Notes: a model not told the origin generated them from the letters alone. Shown: positions 17,868-27,256, numbered from the stretch's first letter. The stretch: DNA of 64,000 bases from Anderseniella sp963698275 (GCA_963698275.1 CAVOQE010000001.1:868001-932000), one strand, 5' to 3'. Numbers and translations are program-made.

Positions 17868-19360
17868 ATCAGGCGGTCTCCCACGAGAAATTCCAGCGTA
17901 CGGTCCAGGCGGATATGCGGGAATGTGGCTACCGAGCCGGCGTCACCGGATGTCTCCAGCAGTGGTGGACGGAAGCGCACGAATTTCAGTTCCCCTTCCA
18001 GCGACCCGTCCAGTGCCGCTGCTGGATCGTCCGGCAGGTCGCCGGGAAAAATCGCCGCTTCCGATGTGCCGTCAAACTGTTCCCCGGCCACTTGTTCCCC
18101 CGCAATTGGCGTGCCGGCAATACAGTCCAGCGTTTCACCGTCCTGCTTGACACTGGCCTCGCGGGTGGCGCGGATGGCAGCGATGGCGGCCACATCAATC
18201 TGCGCGCCGGCAAACTCCGCCCGTTTGGCGGCGTCGGCAACAATCAGGCCCAGCACGTTCTCCAGCCTGTCATGGCTGGAATGGTGTAACAGGTCAGACT
18301 TGGTCGCGGCGAACAGGATGCGGTCCGCGCGCCTGCCAAACACCGCCGATGCCCAGGAATTCGCCCCTTGCCTGAAACAGGACAACACATCCGTCAGTGC
18401 CGTTCTGAGATCATTTACCGCCGCCGGACCGGCATTCAGTGCACTTAATGTGTCGACCAGAACAATCTGGCGGTCGAGACGGGCGAAATGATTGTAGAAG
18501 AACGGCTCCACAATGCGGCTGACATAGGCATTGTAGCGGCGCTCCATCAAGGCGTGCATGGACCCGTCCTGGGCCGCAGTGGCCGGATCAAGCGGCAATG
18601 GCGCAAACGTCAGCAGGGGAGATCCTTCCAGGTCACCCGGCATCAGAAACCGCCCCGGCGGCAGGGTCGACAGGGAGACTTCATCAGTGCGGCACGATGC
18701 CAGATAGGAGGTGAAAAGCCTGGCCGCCTTTTGCGCAGCAGCCTCATCGGCAGGCGAAGTGGCGTCGAGCGTTTTCAGATGCGCCAGCCACTTCTTTGCC
18801 AGTGTCAGGCGCGGTTCGATCTGGCTGGCCGCCAGCGTCGCTGCTGACCATTGCGCATATGACTGTGTCATCAGCGGCAAATCGAGCAGCCATTCGCCGG
18901 GATAATCGATGATGTCGATATGCAGCCTTGAGCTCTGCAGGTTGCGGGCGATGAAACCGGAGGCCTCGTATTCAATGGTCAACCTGAGTTGTGACAGCCT
19001 GTTGGTACTGCGCGGCCAGTGCCGGTCCTTGCCGGTCAGCGCTTCGACATGATCTTCATAGGCAAACCTCGGCACGTCATCATCCGGTTGCGGTTCCAGA
19101 TATACCCGGTTGATACGGCCCTGGGTGAGACTGGCGAAAAGCGGCAGGCGGCCGCCATGTAGCAGCGCATGGACAAGGGCGGTGATAAACACGGTCTTGC
19201 CGGCCCGCGACAGGCCGGTCACGCCAATACGAAGGCTTGGTGAGACCATGCCGGTGGCAAAGTCCTTCACACCGCCTGCGGCATTGCGGGCCTCGTTGAT
19301 GATGCCTGTCAGAAAAGAACTCAGTGGTCTGTCCCCCGGAACTGCTTGTCCTTCCGGCAT
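17864..19360 (-). CDS. ycjX: YcjX family P-loop GTP-binding protein
   Basis: 498 residues from ATG 19360. The P-loop is GLSRAGKT (residues 49-56), followed by the family blocks FITALVHALLHGGRLPLF, VYLEPQPDDDVPRFAYEDH, IDIIDYPGEWLLDLPL (switch II region) and TKSDLLHHSSHDRLENVL (base specificity). Next come the middle blocks MERRYNAYVSRIVEPFFYNHFARLDRQIVLVDTLSALN. The size is normal for the family. YcjX is a stress-associated, probably dynamin-like GTPase-related protein of unknown activity. It starts the ycjX-ycjF-lemA-DUF2207-M48 block, and its TGA overlaps the ycjF ATG. Confidence 0.9.
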   Translation of the reverse strand: MPEGQAVPGDRPLSSFLTGIINEARNAAGGVKDFATGMVSPSLRIGVTGLSRAGKTVFITALVHALLHGGRLPLFASLTQGRINRVYLEPQPDDDVPRFAYEDHVEALTGKDRHWPRSTNRLSQLRLTIEYEASGFIARNLQSSRLHIDIIDYPGEWLLDLPLMTQSYAQWSAATLAASQIEPRLTLAKKWLAHLKTLDATSPADEAAAQKAARLFTSYLASCRTDEVSLSTLPPGRFLMPGDLEGSPLLTFAPLPLDPATAAQDGSMHALMERRYNAYVSRIVEPFFYNHFARLDRQIVLVDTLSALNAGPAAVNDLRTALTDVLSCFRQGANSWASAVFGRRADRILFAATKSDLLHHSSHDRLENVLGLIVADAAKRAEFAGAQIDVAAIAAIRATREASVKQDGETLDCIAGTPIAGEQVAGEQFDGTSEAAIFPGDLPDDPAAALDGSLEGELKFVRFRPPLLETSGDAGSVATFPHIRLDRTLEFLVGDRLI

Positions 19361-19475
19361 ATGGTGTTTTCAGAGTGTGCAGTCAAATTCAAGGGAAATC
19401 AGGTCTTGAATTTCCTCAAGTTTCTCATTCAAGCTTCTGAAATATAGATGTTATTTCATGTCTCAGCGAATTTCT

Positions 19476-19997
19476 TCAGGTGACATCGCGGGGTTTCCAG
19501 AAAGCCCTGATGCTGCCTTTGGTACGCGGCAGGGCCGACCAGTTGGCCATGTCATATTCGATATGTGTAATGGCGGCGGTGGGATATTTGGCCGAAAGAT
19601 CAGCCCTGGCATCCGCATCTCCGTCCTTGCTGCTGGCGTGCAGGGCGAAGGCCTGAACGCATGGATTGTGTCCAACCACCAGCAAACAGGAATGGTTGCC
19701 GCCGTGCATGGCTATGGCGCGCTCGATGGCTTCGCCGTCGCCGAAATCATACAATGCCGGTACTTCGGTGATGGGGACGTCCCGCCCCATGGCTGCAACG
19801 GCCAGCCATGCGGTGTGACGGGCGCGCACGGCTGTCGACGTCAGGCAGGCATTGGGCATCAGCTTCGCGTCGCGGATGAACTTGCCCATCAAAGGCGCAT
19901 TGCGGAGCCCGCGTCTGTTCAGGGGCCGGTCGTGATCGTCCAGGTCAGGGTGATCCCAGTCCGACTTGGCATGGCGCATGAGTAGCAGGGTTTTCAT
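19476..19997 (-). CDS. SixA-like histidine phosphatase family protein
   Basis: 173 residues from ATG 19997; homologous proteins start with the same MKTLLLMRHAKSDW block, so the longer frame to 20072 is not used. The catalytic RH motif is MRHAK (His9), with the second family block RPLNRRGLRNAPLMGKFI, then TSTAVRARHTAWLA and the second catalytic His in LLVVGHNPCVQAFAL. It is the short SixA-like branch of the histidine phosphatase superfamily. E. coli SixA dephosphorylates histidine-phosphotransfer domains (more recently the nitrogen PTS). Its nearness to a hybrid kinase with an HPt domain (20741-23623) is suggestive but not proof of a link. Confidence 0.85.
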   Translation of the reverse strand: MKTLLLMRHAKSDWDHPDLDDHDRPLNRRGLRNAPLMGKFIRDAKLMPNACLTSTAVRARHTAWLAVAAMGRDVPITEVPALYDFGDGEAIERAIAMHGGNHSCLLVVGHNPCVQAFALHASSKDGDADARADLSAKYPTAAITHIEYDMANWSALPRTKGSIRAFWKPRDVT

Positions 19998-20090
19998 GGC
20001 CGCAAGTTGAGCATGTGGCAGGGATGTCGGCAAGGGCGTTTCGCTACCAACCGCAATGTCGGCCTGCGCCATCCGACTGTAATGGAAGAC

Positions 20091-20543
20091 TTAGGGTTGT
20101 GCGTACCCCGGTTGCAGACTGAGATCTGCTTCCGGTTTCGGAACTTTCCTGCGCGGCCATCTCTGATCGCGGATGATTGTGAGCAGATCCTCCAGTTGGA
20201 GGGGTTTTTGCAGGCTGCCGATAGATGTCAGGCCGCTTGCCTCGGCAAGCGTATTTGACATCCGGACAACATCCTCCGGTAGCCCTGAAACGACGAGCAG
20301 TCGCGTTTTTGCGTTCTGGCCCTCAAGATAGGACATCAATCTGATCCCATCATATTCGGGCATCACCAGATCGAGTACAATCAGGTCGAACCGGTCTGTT
20401 GAATTTTCTATGATCGATATGGAGTCGCGGCCGTCGGCGGCTGTCTCAACAATCGCTGAGCCGTGCGTCAAAAAAATCTGCTCCAGTACGGCTCGTTGGA
20501 TAGGATCGTCATCCACGATCAAAACCCGTTGCGGAAAATCCAT
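20091..20543 (-). CDS. single-domain response regulator (receiver only), copy 1
   Basis: 150 residues from ATG 20543. A CheY-like receiver: acidic pocket VDDDP (Asp11-Asp13), phospho-acceptor Asp58 (LIVLDLVMPEYDG), switch Ser86 (VVSG), and Lys113 (LQKP). The basic tail (RDQRWPRRKVPKPE) contains no DNA-binding or enzyme domain, so it probably acts by protein contact or as a phosphate sink. It is transcribed divergently from the hybrid kinase at 20741, about 197 bases apart, which makes that kinase its likely partner. A related receiver is at 25377-25841; both share QRVLI(V/I)DDDP and a long insertion-free layout. Confidence 0.85.
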   Translation of the reverse strand: MDFPQRVLIVDDDPIQRAVLEQIFLTHGSAIVETAADGRDSISIIENSTDRFDLIVLDLVMPEYDGIRLMSYLEGQNAKTRLLVVSGLPEDVVRMSNTLAEASGLTSIGSLQKPLQLEDLLTIIRDQRWPRRKVPKPEADLSLQPGYAQP

Positions 20544-20740
20544 TTCGTGTCGTCCCAAAAACTGTATTCGGCTGGAGTGCCTAATCTGCAGTCGATTTTG
20601 TGATGTCCCAGTATAACCCAACATGATCGGTGTTTGTTTTGAGACTGAGCACATGGTGAAGCGTCAGTTAATCCATTACAACAAATCACGACCTTGACCC
20701 GGCCCCGCGGCAAACCGATTTGCGGACAGAACTTGTTAAC

Positions 20741-23623
20741 ATGAGCTTGCTATCGTGGAGCTTGAGTCCGGCCCACCCTCACAAGAGTTCTCCTGCGTTG
20801 TCCCGGTTACTGCAGTATCTGCTGAACTTTACCATTGCCCGGAAGATTACAGTTGTGGTCGCCGTGTCTGTGATGGTTGCCGTCACATCCGTGACGGGCT
20901 TTTACGTATACCGGCAAACCGAACAGAATATTACCGCCCGCCATGGCTCTGTCATAGCGACAGCGCAGGTGTTTGCCGCCAGCGTTGCTCCACACTTGCG
21001 CGCGCGCGACAAAAGTGCCGTGCTCGGATCACTGCGCGCGATCGGCAATCTGGAATCAATCCCGTTCGTGTCAACACATCTCGCAGACGGTCAGGCATTT
21101 GCCGCCCTTGGCAATGCCGTCATTGTGCAATCGGGAAGCAGGAGTGACACCTTGTCGGCGGCGAACGACCTGCCTGGCATCGTGGCCATGATCCGGAACC
21201 CGACCTTGTCCGTGTCGGTGCCGGCCATCATGGGCGGTGAACGGGTGGGTTCGGTGTCGGTGCTGGCCGATATTTCGGATCTGCGCAGGCAGTTTTTTGA
21301 AGGTGTCATTGCATCTCTGATTGCCGCGCTTGTCGCGTCCCTGTTGGGGATCGGAGTTTCATCCCGCCTTAAGCGGTCGGTGACGTCACCGCTGGACAGC
21401 CTGATGGGTGTCATCGCAAGGGTCCGCGACGAGAAGGATCTGACCGTGCGCGCTGAGCGCATCAGCAATGATGAAATCGGCAAACTGGTCGACGTTTTCA
21501 ACGACATGCTGGATCAGGTCAGTGCCCGGGACATGGCACTGGCCCGGCATCGTGAAGGCCTGGAGCGTACTGTGCAGGAACGCACGGCAGAACTGCAGGT
21601 TGCGAAAGAGGCCGCAGAAGCAGCATCAGAGGCAAAATCCGCCTTCCTGGCCACCATGAGTCATGAAATCCGTACGCCGATGAATGGTATGATGGTCATG
21701 GCAGAGCTGCTGGCTGCCGGCAAGCTGCCATCCGCGCTGCAACGCTATGCAAACGTGATCGTCAATTCCGGTCAGTCGCTGCTTACCATCATAAATGACC
21801 TGCTCGATCTGTCGAAAATCGAGGCCGGCCGGCTGCAACTGGAGAAACTGCCGGTTTCTCCGCGCGCCACCATGGACAATGTGCTGGCGTTGTTCTGGGA
21901 ACAGGCCAATGCCGCCGGTTTGCAACTGGTGTCGTTTGCCGACCCGGCCGTACCTGATACATTTAGTGCAGACCCGGTTCGCCTGACGCAGATCCTCACC
22001 AACCTGACCAACAATGCCATCAAGTTTACAGAAACTGGTTATGTCGGTGTTGCCGTGCGGCACATCAGGACGACGGATAGCCTGGACGACATGATCGAGT
22101 TTTCCGTCATCGATACCGGCATTGGGATCGAAGAGGGCAAACTCGACAGCGTCTTCGAAGAATTTACTCAGGCTGATGCCAGTACCACCCGGCAATTTGG
22201 CGGAACCGGATTGGGGCTCAGCATCTGCCACAAGCTGGTGGATGCCATGGGCGGCACCATTCGCGTGGAAAGCCGGCCCGGCGAGGGCAGCCGTTTCATT
22301 GTTACTCTGCCCTGTCATGATGCGGCCAGTTCGGCACATCCGTGTCTAACGGACAGCAAGCTGTCGCCGATGCTGATCTGCCTGGAAGATGACAACCTGG
22401 CTGCCGCCATAGCAAGGCAGTTCAAAGCATACGGGGCAGCGGTTGAAACGGTCAGGACGTCTGGGCTGACACCAGACCGGCTGGCATCTACAGGCGTGCT
22501 GGTGACATCTTCCTCGCTGGCAGGCGACATTCTTGATCGGTCTCCCGCTAGGATGCCCCAGCTTGTGATCACCCAGCCGATCGGCAACAATGCCGCCTGG
22601 TCGATGCTGAGTGCCGGGCTGGCCGGTGATATTCTTCCACTGCCTGTTTCGCAGGCTGATATGGCAGCCATTGCATCTGCCATGCAATCCGGAAGACTTC
22701 GTGGCACAGATGCCGGCCCTGCCGGAACGGCCAAGGCAAACGAGCTGCCAGTGTTGAGCGGTATACGCGTGCTGGTGGCCGACGACAATCCGGTCAATCG
22801 CGAGGTTATAGCAGAAGTACTGCGCCAGCTCGACGTGAAGTTCGACCTTGTCGAGGATGGCTCCCGGGCGCTGACGCAGTGGCGTGATGAGCGTTACGAC
22901 CTGGTGTTGATGGACTGCTCGATGCCGGTCATGGACGGGTTGGAGGCAACCCGGCGAATGCGTCGTGAAGAGGCTGATACCAAGCGCCCCCGCACACCGG
23001 TGATTGCCCTTACAGCCCTGATCGAAGGCGGCAACAATATCGGCTCGTGGCACGAGGCCGGCATGGACATGCTAGTCACCAAACCGTTTGCCATTGCGCA
23101 GATTGCCGAGGCCATACAATCCATGACCGCGGCGGCTGCCGGCGAGACTGAGTTGGCATGTTCTGCCGGAGAGAACCCGCCACAGTCGGCACAAGCCGCT
23201 GCCCGGGCGCAACCACCAACTGGGCAGGACAGCAAAGCGCACAACGATCAGCCGCACGCGGATACCTTGAAAACGCCAGTACTGGACGAGACAGTGTTGC
23301 GGAATCTCAGTGAAATCGGAGCGGGCGATCCCGAGTTCGTCAGGCGGATGTTTGGCCTGTTTGAAGAAACTGCTGATCCGGCCTTTATGCGAATTGAACA
23401 GGCAGCCGGTAATCCGGACCGCATGCACCTCGCAGACGCAGCCCATGCGCTGAAGTCCATGGCTTCCAACCTGGGAGCAAGCCGGCTGGTATCTGCTTGT
23501 GAGACAGTCGAAACGGCTGCGCGCAATGACGAGCAGTTCGACGTGCACGAAACGATACGGCTGATTTCCGATGAAATTGGTGCAGCCCGCAATGCACTTG
23601 AACGCTACATCGACGCAGCCTGA
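20741..23623 (+). CDS. hybrid sensor histidine kinase with pseudo-receiver, receiver and HPt domains
   Basis: 960 residues from ATG 20741. Two membrane helices (about residues 35-57 and 188-208) bracket an extracytoplasmic sensor of about 130 residues. A HAMP domain follows (to about 265), then a coiled coil, then HisKA with His308 (ATMSHEIRTPMNGM) and HATPase (NNAIKF; DTGIGI; FGGTGLGLS). Residues 543-650 look like a degenerate receiver without an acceptor Asp. A true receiver comes next (ADDNP, Asp725 in LMDCSMP, Lys781 in VTKPF), then a C-terminal HPt with His902 (DAAHALKSMASNLGA). This is BarA/ArcB-like phosphorelay architecture. Output probably passes from His902 to a separate regulator such as the divergent one at 20091. 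The sensed signal is unknown. Confidence 0.9.
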   Translation: MSLLSWSLSPAHPHKSSPALSRLLQYLLNFTIARKITVVVAVSVMVAVTSVTGFYVYRQTEQNITARHGSVIATAQVFAASVAPHLRARDKSAVLGSLRAIGNLESIPFVSTHLADGQAFAALGNAVIVQSGSRSDTLSAANDLPGIVAMIRNPTLSVSVPAIMGGERVGSVSVLADISDLRRQFFEGVIASLIAALVASLLGIGVSSRLKRSVTSPLDSLMGVIARVRDEKDLTVRAERISNDEIGKLVDVFNDMLDQVSARDMALARHREGLERTVQERTAELQVAKEAAEAASEAKSAFLATMSHEIRTPMNGMMVMAELLAAGKLPSALQRYANVIVNSGQSLLTIINDLLDLSKIEAGRLQLEKLPVSPRATMDNVLALFWEQANAAGLQLVSFADPAVPDTFSADPVRLTQILTNLTNNAIKFTETGYVGVAVRHIRTTDSLDDMIEFSVIDTGIGIEEGKLDSVFEEFTQADASTTRQFGGTGLGLSICHKLVDAMGGTIRVESRPGEGSRFIVTLPCHDAASSAHPCLTDSKLSPMLICLEDDNLAAAIARQFKAYGAAVETVRTSGLTPDRLASTGVLVTSSSLAGDILDRSPARMPQLVITQPIGNNAAWSMLSAGLAGDILPLPVSQADMAAIASAMQSGRLRGTDAGPAGTAKANELPVLSGIRVLVADDNPVNREVIAEVLRQLDVKFDLVEDGSRALTQWRDERYDLVLMDCSMPVMDGLEATRRMRREEADTKRPRTPVIALTALIEGGNNIGSWHEAGMDMLVTKPFAIAQIAEAIQSMTAAAAGETELACSAGENPPQSAQAAARAQPPTGQDSKAHNDQPHADTLKTPVLDETVLRNLSEIGAGDPEFVRRMFGLFEETADPAFMRIEQAAGNPDRMHLADAAHALKSMASNLGASRLVSACETVETAARNDEQFDVHETIRLISDEIGAARNALERYIDAA

Positions 23624-23864
23624 GAGTTCACCCGCAACAGGTTGCCCACACACCAGTACTTATCAGTCACTTCCCAGGACGGTCACAAGCTTTCCCGACT
23701 GACGCGGCATTCAAGGTTCCTGAGCCCTTGCCAGCATCCGCAGCCGCGGTGCTTGGTGCAAAGCCGTTACGAAGAGTGTTGTACTCTTATCACAGCATTG
23801 GTTCGCGGGTGGTTTTACCGGATGCAGGGTTTCATTTCTGACTTGAACTCATGCCCGCGGTAGG

Positions 23865-25127
23865 TCAGTTGGTGAGAAACACACTGCCACCTTTTGTCCC
23901 GAGGCCGGAAGGAACAGGAACATCGGTCAGCTCGTAGTCTGAATTCAACACAAGCACCGGGTACTTGTTGAGTTGGATTGTGTTTGCCACAATCGCGGTG
24001 TAGGCAGATTGGTCAGCGACAGGTTTTTTCGATGAAACAGCGAAATTGCCCTTCGGGAGATAAATTGTCCCAACCAGCTTTCGTGCGTTCTCGCTGACGA
24101 TCTCATGATATCGACCCGCTGGATTGGAGCGGTCTTCGAAGAACAACAAACCGGCAAGGGGTCCATCCTTTGGAGCGGTAAGACTAACAGTTGACCCGCC
24201 GGCGAAAAGGAACACCGCATCGTCGCCCGTAAGATAGAAACCCACGTTCTCACCAGTGATGGTGGACGTGTGTGTAACTTCAAGCGGACCATCCTTCATC
24301 ACGTATACACCTGGGCGAAACGTGACGTGAGATGATCCATTCACATGCAACCCGCCGCAATATACGCCGGGAGATAGAATTCTGGTTTCGCTGCTAGTCC
24401 GCAAGTCTACATAATCGCATCCTGCCGTAGACGGAGGTGGGCGGCCTGCCAGTGGATCGGGGGTGGCCGGGCAGTCTACGACTGGAGCAGGATTAAAGTT
24501 TGCAGTTCCTCCTCCGACGCCGCCTGCGCTGCATATAAGCGAAGCGTTCAGTGCAGAATTCTTGTAAGAACTCAGTCCAGTGGCGGATATGGAGTTCGAA
24601 TAAGCCCCGCAATTGTTTGCCTGAAGAACAGCATTTCCAGTTAACGAAAGTGCGCCAGACTTACTGTCGTCCAGAGCCAAAACACATATTTTACTGGCCC
24701 CGACCACTTTCGCCGTCGCGGAAGCGGTAACTGTGAACTCGGATTGCCCTAAAATCTTTCCGAAAAAGGGGATTGCCTTCTGAGTCAAAGACACTGCAAC
24801 GGTGTCAGCATTTGACGTTTTCACATCCACTGCGATCTCACCGTCTACCGTTTCCTTCTGTTTTGCAAATGCAGATGCTGTTGCAACAATTTGTGCTTCG
24901 GTCGATTTGGCGAGGGCGTAGCTACTGGCACCTGCTACTGCTGCCCCATCAGCCAGCATTTGCAATTCAGATGTTTTTTGAACCAGGATGCCATAGTCGA
25001 TGGCCAGCCCGCCAACGCCCACCAATGCCGTCAACGATACAGCGAGCGGGACTGCAATCGATCCCGTCTCCGATCGGAAATACCTGTTAAAAAATTTCAC
25101 GTCGCCATCCATGCAATTGGGTCGCAT
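23865..25127 (-). CDS. TadE/TadG-like secreted or membrane protein
   Basis: Up to 420 residues; the start is uncertain (ATG 25127, ATG 25112, or GTG 25100 with GGATGG just upstream). An N-terminal Tad domain is visible: RYFRSETGSIAVPLAVSLTALVGVGGLAIDYG, a helix with the conserved GSIA.P and the AIDYG acidic end, then SELQMLADGAAVAGA. The rest resembles the surface part of TadG-like proteins (ATAKVVGASKICVLALDDSKSGALSLTGNAVLQANNCG; ILSPGVYCGGLHVNGSSHVTFRPGVYVM). TadG-like proteins belong to Flp pilus loci, but no other tad gene is nearby. Base composition is visibly more AT-rich than flanking genes, which suggests separate acquisition. Confidence 0.7.
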   Translation of the reverse strand: MRPNCMDGDVKFFNRYFRSETGSIAVPLAVSLTALVGVGGLAIDYGILVQKTSELQMLADGAAVAGASSYALAKSTEAQIVATASAFAKQKETVDGEIAVDVKTSNADTVAVSLTQKAIPFFGKILGQSEFTVTASATAKVVGASKICVLALDDSKSGALSLTGNAVLQANNCGAYSNSISATGLSSYKNSALNASLICSAGGVGGGTANFNPAPVVDCPATPDPLAGRPPPSTAGCDYVDLRTSSETRILSPGVYCGGLHVNGSSHVTFRPGVYVMKDGPLEVTHTSTITGENVGFYLTGDDAVFLFAGGSTVSLTAPKDGPLAGLLFFEDRSNPAGRYHEIVSENARKLVGTIYLPKGNFAVSSKKPVADQSAYTAIVANTIQLNKYPVLVLNSDYELTDVPVPSGLGTKGGSVFLTN

Positions 25128-25248
25128 TCAACCAAAGATTGTAAGGACTTCGACTAAAATTTGATCGAACAGGTTCCCTAAAGTTTGTTGAATGGCGTTA
25201 AGGACCCACGGAACGAAATTCGCTAATTTCCGCGAACTGGTGTCATTT

Positions 25249-25262
25249 AAACATTAATGTTT
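25249..25262. promoter_or_regulatory. 14-base perfect palindrome upstream of the TadG-like gene
   Basis: AAACATTAATGTTT reads identically on both strands and sits about 120-150 bases upstream of the TadG-like start, in an AT-rich stretch. It could be a dimeric regulator site. No second copy was noticed in the window. Confidence 0.35.
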
Positions 25263-25376
25263 GGTGATGGCCTGCCGAACAGAATTCTGCAATGCATCTG
25301 AGAGGTGCATCAAAAACAGGCAAATCTGCTGGCATACCTTATATGGGCAATAGAGCCTTTTGGTCCAAAAGAAGGT

Positions 25377-25841
25377 CTATGCGTTGGCCTGCTGGAGGAT
25401 TTTCTCGTCATCATGAGACTGCCAGGTCTGGCTTTTCAGGATGGTGTGCAAGGCACTCGCGGACACTGGTTTTCTTAAGTGTCCAATTGCATTAAGCGTC
25501 TTGAAGTCAGCCAGAGTCTCGGCCATTTTAATCACCGGCGCGGGCAAGTTTGATATGATCAATACGCGCATTTCAATGCTGTTCTGCTTCAGGTAGGTCA
25601 GAAATTCGAAACCATCAACATGCGGCATGCTCAGGTCAAGCGTCGTCAAGTCATACGATCCAGATGCAGCCTCTATGAGGTTTTGTGCGTCTTGTCCATC
25701 TTCTGCCTCGTCGATCACGACAGAGCCGTGGCCTTCAAAAAACTGCCGCAAAACCGCGCGTAGCAGAGGGTCATCGTCTATGATGAGAACTCTTTGGGGG
25801 AAATTCTGCAGTAATTCACCGATGTCGTTTTCAGCAGACAT
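25377..25841 (-). CDS. single-domain response regulator (receiver only), copy 2
   Basis: 154 residues from ATG 25841. Receiver features: acidic pocket IDDDP, phospho-acceptor Asp69 (LTTLDLSMPHVDG), Ser97 (IISN), Lys124 (LRKP). There is no output domain; the last 30 residues are a short polar tail. It parallels the receiver at 20091 in length, start (QRVLIIDDDP against QRVLIVDDDP) and lack of output domain, so the two are probable paralogs flanking the hybrid kinase. It may be another target of that kinase or of CckA. An inverted repeat CTTTTGG-T-CCAAAAG at 25357-25371 just past the stop could be part of its transcription end. Confidence 0.85.
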   Translation of the reverse strand: MSAENDIGELLQNFPQRVLIIDDDPLLRAVLRQFFEGHGSVVIDEAEDGQDAQNLIEAASGSYDLTTLDLSMPHVDGFEFLTYLKQNSIEMRVLIISNLPAPVIKMAETLADFKTLNAIGHLRKPVSASALHTILKSQTWQSHDDEKILQQANA

Positions 25842-26191
25842 TGCAAGCTTTCAACAAAGCCGGCATCAGTCTCGTGTATTCAATCGTTGCCATTTTCCGT
25901 CCCCATGGCCAGTTGCATCCGTTACCTTTGGTTGCAACATGTTTGATTGCTCCATTATCCGTGGAGATTGCTAAATACTGGTTACCAGACATTCAGCAGG
26001 AATATTGGCAGTAGATTGGTGATCGCCGCCAAACAGATAAATCGCGCAATTGGCAATTGCGTTATTTTTCCAAGTTGGCCATTCTCGCAATGTATTGATA
26101 TCACAACAAATGAGGCGAGGGGTCTGCCACCGCTCAATTGACCGAGTGGATGCCGGAAACCCTCACTGCCTTTCCCGGGAGGGGAAACACT
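25842..26191. other. intergenic region upstream of tctC, inverted repeat, no gene
   Basis: 350 bases between the start of the divergent receiver gene and tctC. It must hold both promoters. A 17-base inverted repeat CGCAATT-GGC-AATTGCG lies at 26045-26061, about 130-145 bases before the tctC start. Carrier operons of this type are usually controlled by a two-component or LysR/GntR-type regulator; none is encoded adjacent. No open frame of note. Confidence 0.45.
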
Positions 26192-27187
26192 ATGAAGAAA
26201 CTGTTTGGAGCAGCCATCGCATTGGCGCTCATGGCCGGTGTGTCGTTCGCCGGTGATTATCCTGAACGTGAAGTTCTCGGCGTGGTCATGTGGGGGGCCG
26301 GTGGTGCAACCGACACGGTGGCGCGCGCGGTCAATCCTGCCGCCGAAGAAGCGCTTGGAAAGCCGATTGTCGTCTTGAACAAGTCCGGCGGGGCAGGTGC
26401 GATCTCGACCGCCTTTGTCAACGCTGCCCCGGCAGATGGTTATACATTCCTGTATGGCGCAGAAAACCCGCAATTGCATCCGGTCATGGGTGTGGCTGAT
26501 CTTGATTATTCCAAGTTCTACCCGGTCAATATCCTGGGCCGCGGCGTGGCCGTGATCGCGGTCACTGCGGATTCAAAATACAAGACCATGCAGGACCTGC
26601 TGGCCGATATCAAAGCCAATCCGGGCGTGGTGAAAATGGGATCGACCGGTCCCGGCGGCCTGCCGAGCACGATTTCCGCGCTGATCAAGAACTCGGCCGA
26701 TTTCGACGTCACCGCGATTCCGTTTGATGGTGAAGGTCCAGGCCTCACCGCAATGCTTGGCGGCGAAGTGGATTTCATGCCAACCGGCATTTCCGCAGCC
26801 GCCGAGAACGTGAAGGCCGGCAAGATGCGGGTTCTGGCAGTGGTCAACACCGAGCCGGTTGCAACCCTTCCCGATGTGCCGGCCATCACCGATGCCATCC
26901 CCGAGATGAGCAAGTTCCTGCCCTGGGGGCCTTTCTATGGTGTGTTCGTCAAACAGGATGTGCCTGATGATGTGAAAGCCAAGCTGGTTGCCACTTTTGA
27001 TACGGCCGCCAAGAGCGAGACTTTCCAGACCCTGATGGCCAACAAGGGCAACATCATCATGAATATATCAGGTGATGAGGCTGCGTCATTTCTGAAGAAG
27101 TGGCAGCAGGTCACGGCCTGGGCCCTGCAGGATACCGGCGCTGCCAAGGTGTCTCCTGAAACACTCGGCATCATGCGGGCTGAATAA
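26192..27187 (+). CDS. tctC: tripartite tricarboxylate transporter substrate-binding protein
   Basis: 331 residues from ATG 26192, which has GGGAGGGG upstream; the frame reaches further 5' but without a signal peptide. The signal peptide (MKKLFGAAIALALMAGVSFA) is followed by the TctC/BUG fold: VVMWGAGGATDTVARAV, GKPIVVLNKSGGAGAISTAFV, ADGYTFLYG, the DLL..IKANPGVVKMGSTGPGGLP block and FDGEGPGLTAMLGGEVDFMPTG. It captures a carboxylate in the periplasm and delivers it to TctBA. The family binds citrate, other di- or tricarboxylates and aromatic acids; the ligand here is unknown. A 7-base-arm hairpin follows the stop at 27196-27220, before tctB. Confidence 0.9.
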   Translation: MKKLFGAAIALALMAGVSFAGDYPEREVLGVVMWGAGGATDTVARAVNPAAEEALGKPIVVLNKSGGAGAISTAFVNAAPADGYTFLYGAENPQLHPVMGVADLDYSKFYPVNILGRGVAVIAVTADSKYKTMQDLLADIKANPGVVKMGSTGPGGLPSTISALIKNSADFDVTAIPFDGEGPGLTAMLGGEVDFMPTGISAAAENVKAGKMRVLAVVNTEPVATLPDVPAITDAIPEMSKFLPWGPFYGVFVKQDVPDDVKAKLVATFDTAAKSETFQTLMANKGNIIMNISGDEAASFLKKWQQVTAWALQDTGAAKVSPETLGIMRAE

Positions 27188-27195
27188 TCCGGTGC

Positions 27196-27220
27196 ACCGG
27201 CCTGCATGAAGCGGGCCGGT
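27196..27220 (+). promoter_or_regulatory. intercistronic hairpin between tctC and tctB
   Basis: ACCGGCC and GGCCGGT form 7-base arms around an 11-base loop, directly after the tctC stop. No U-run follows, so it is more likely an mRNA-stability or partial-termination element that keeps the binding protein in excess over the membrane subunits (inference from how such operons usually work). Confidence 0.45.
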
Positions 27221-27256
27221 GGCCACAGAAACCAGACACTTTGGAGCAGGTAGCCG

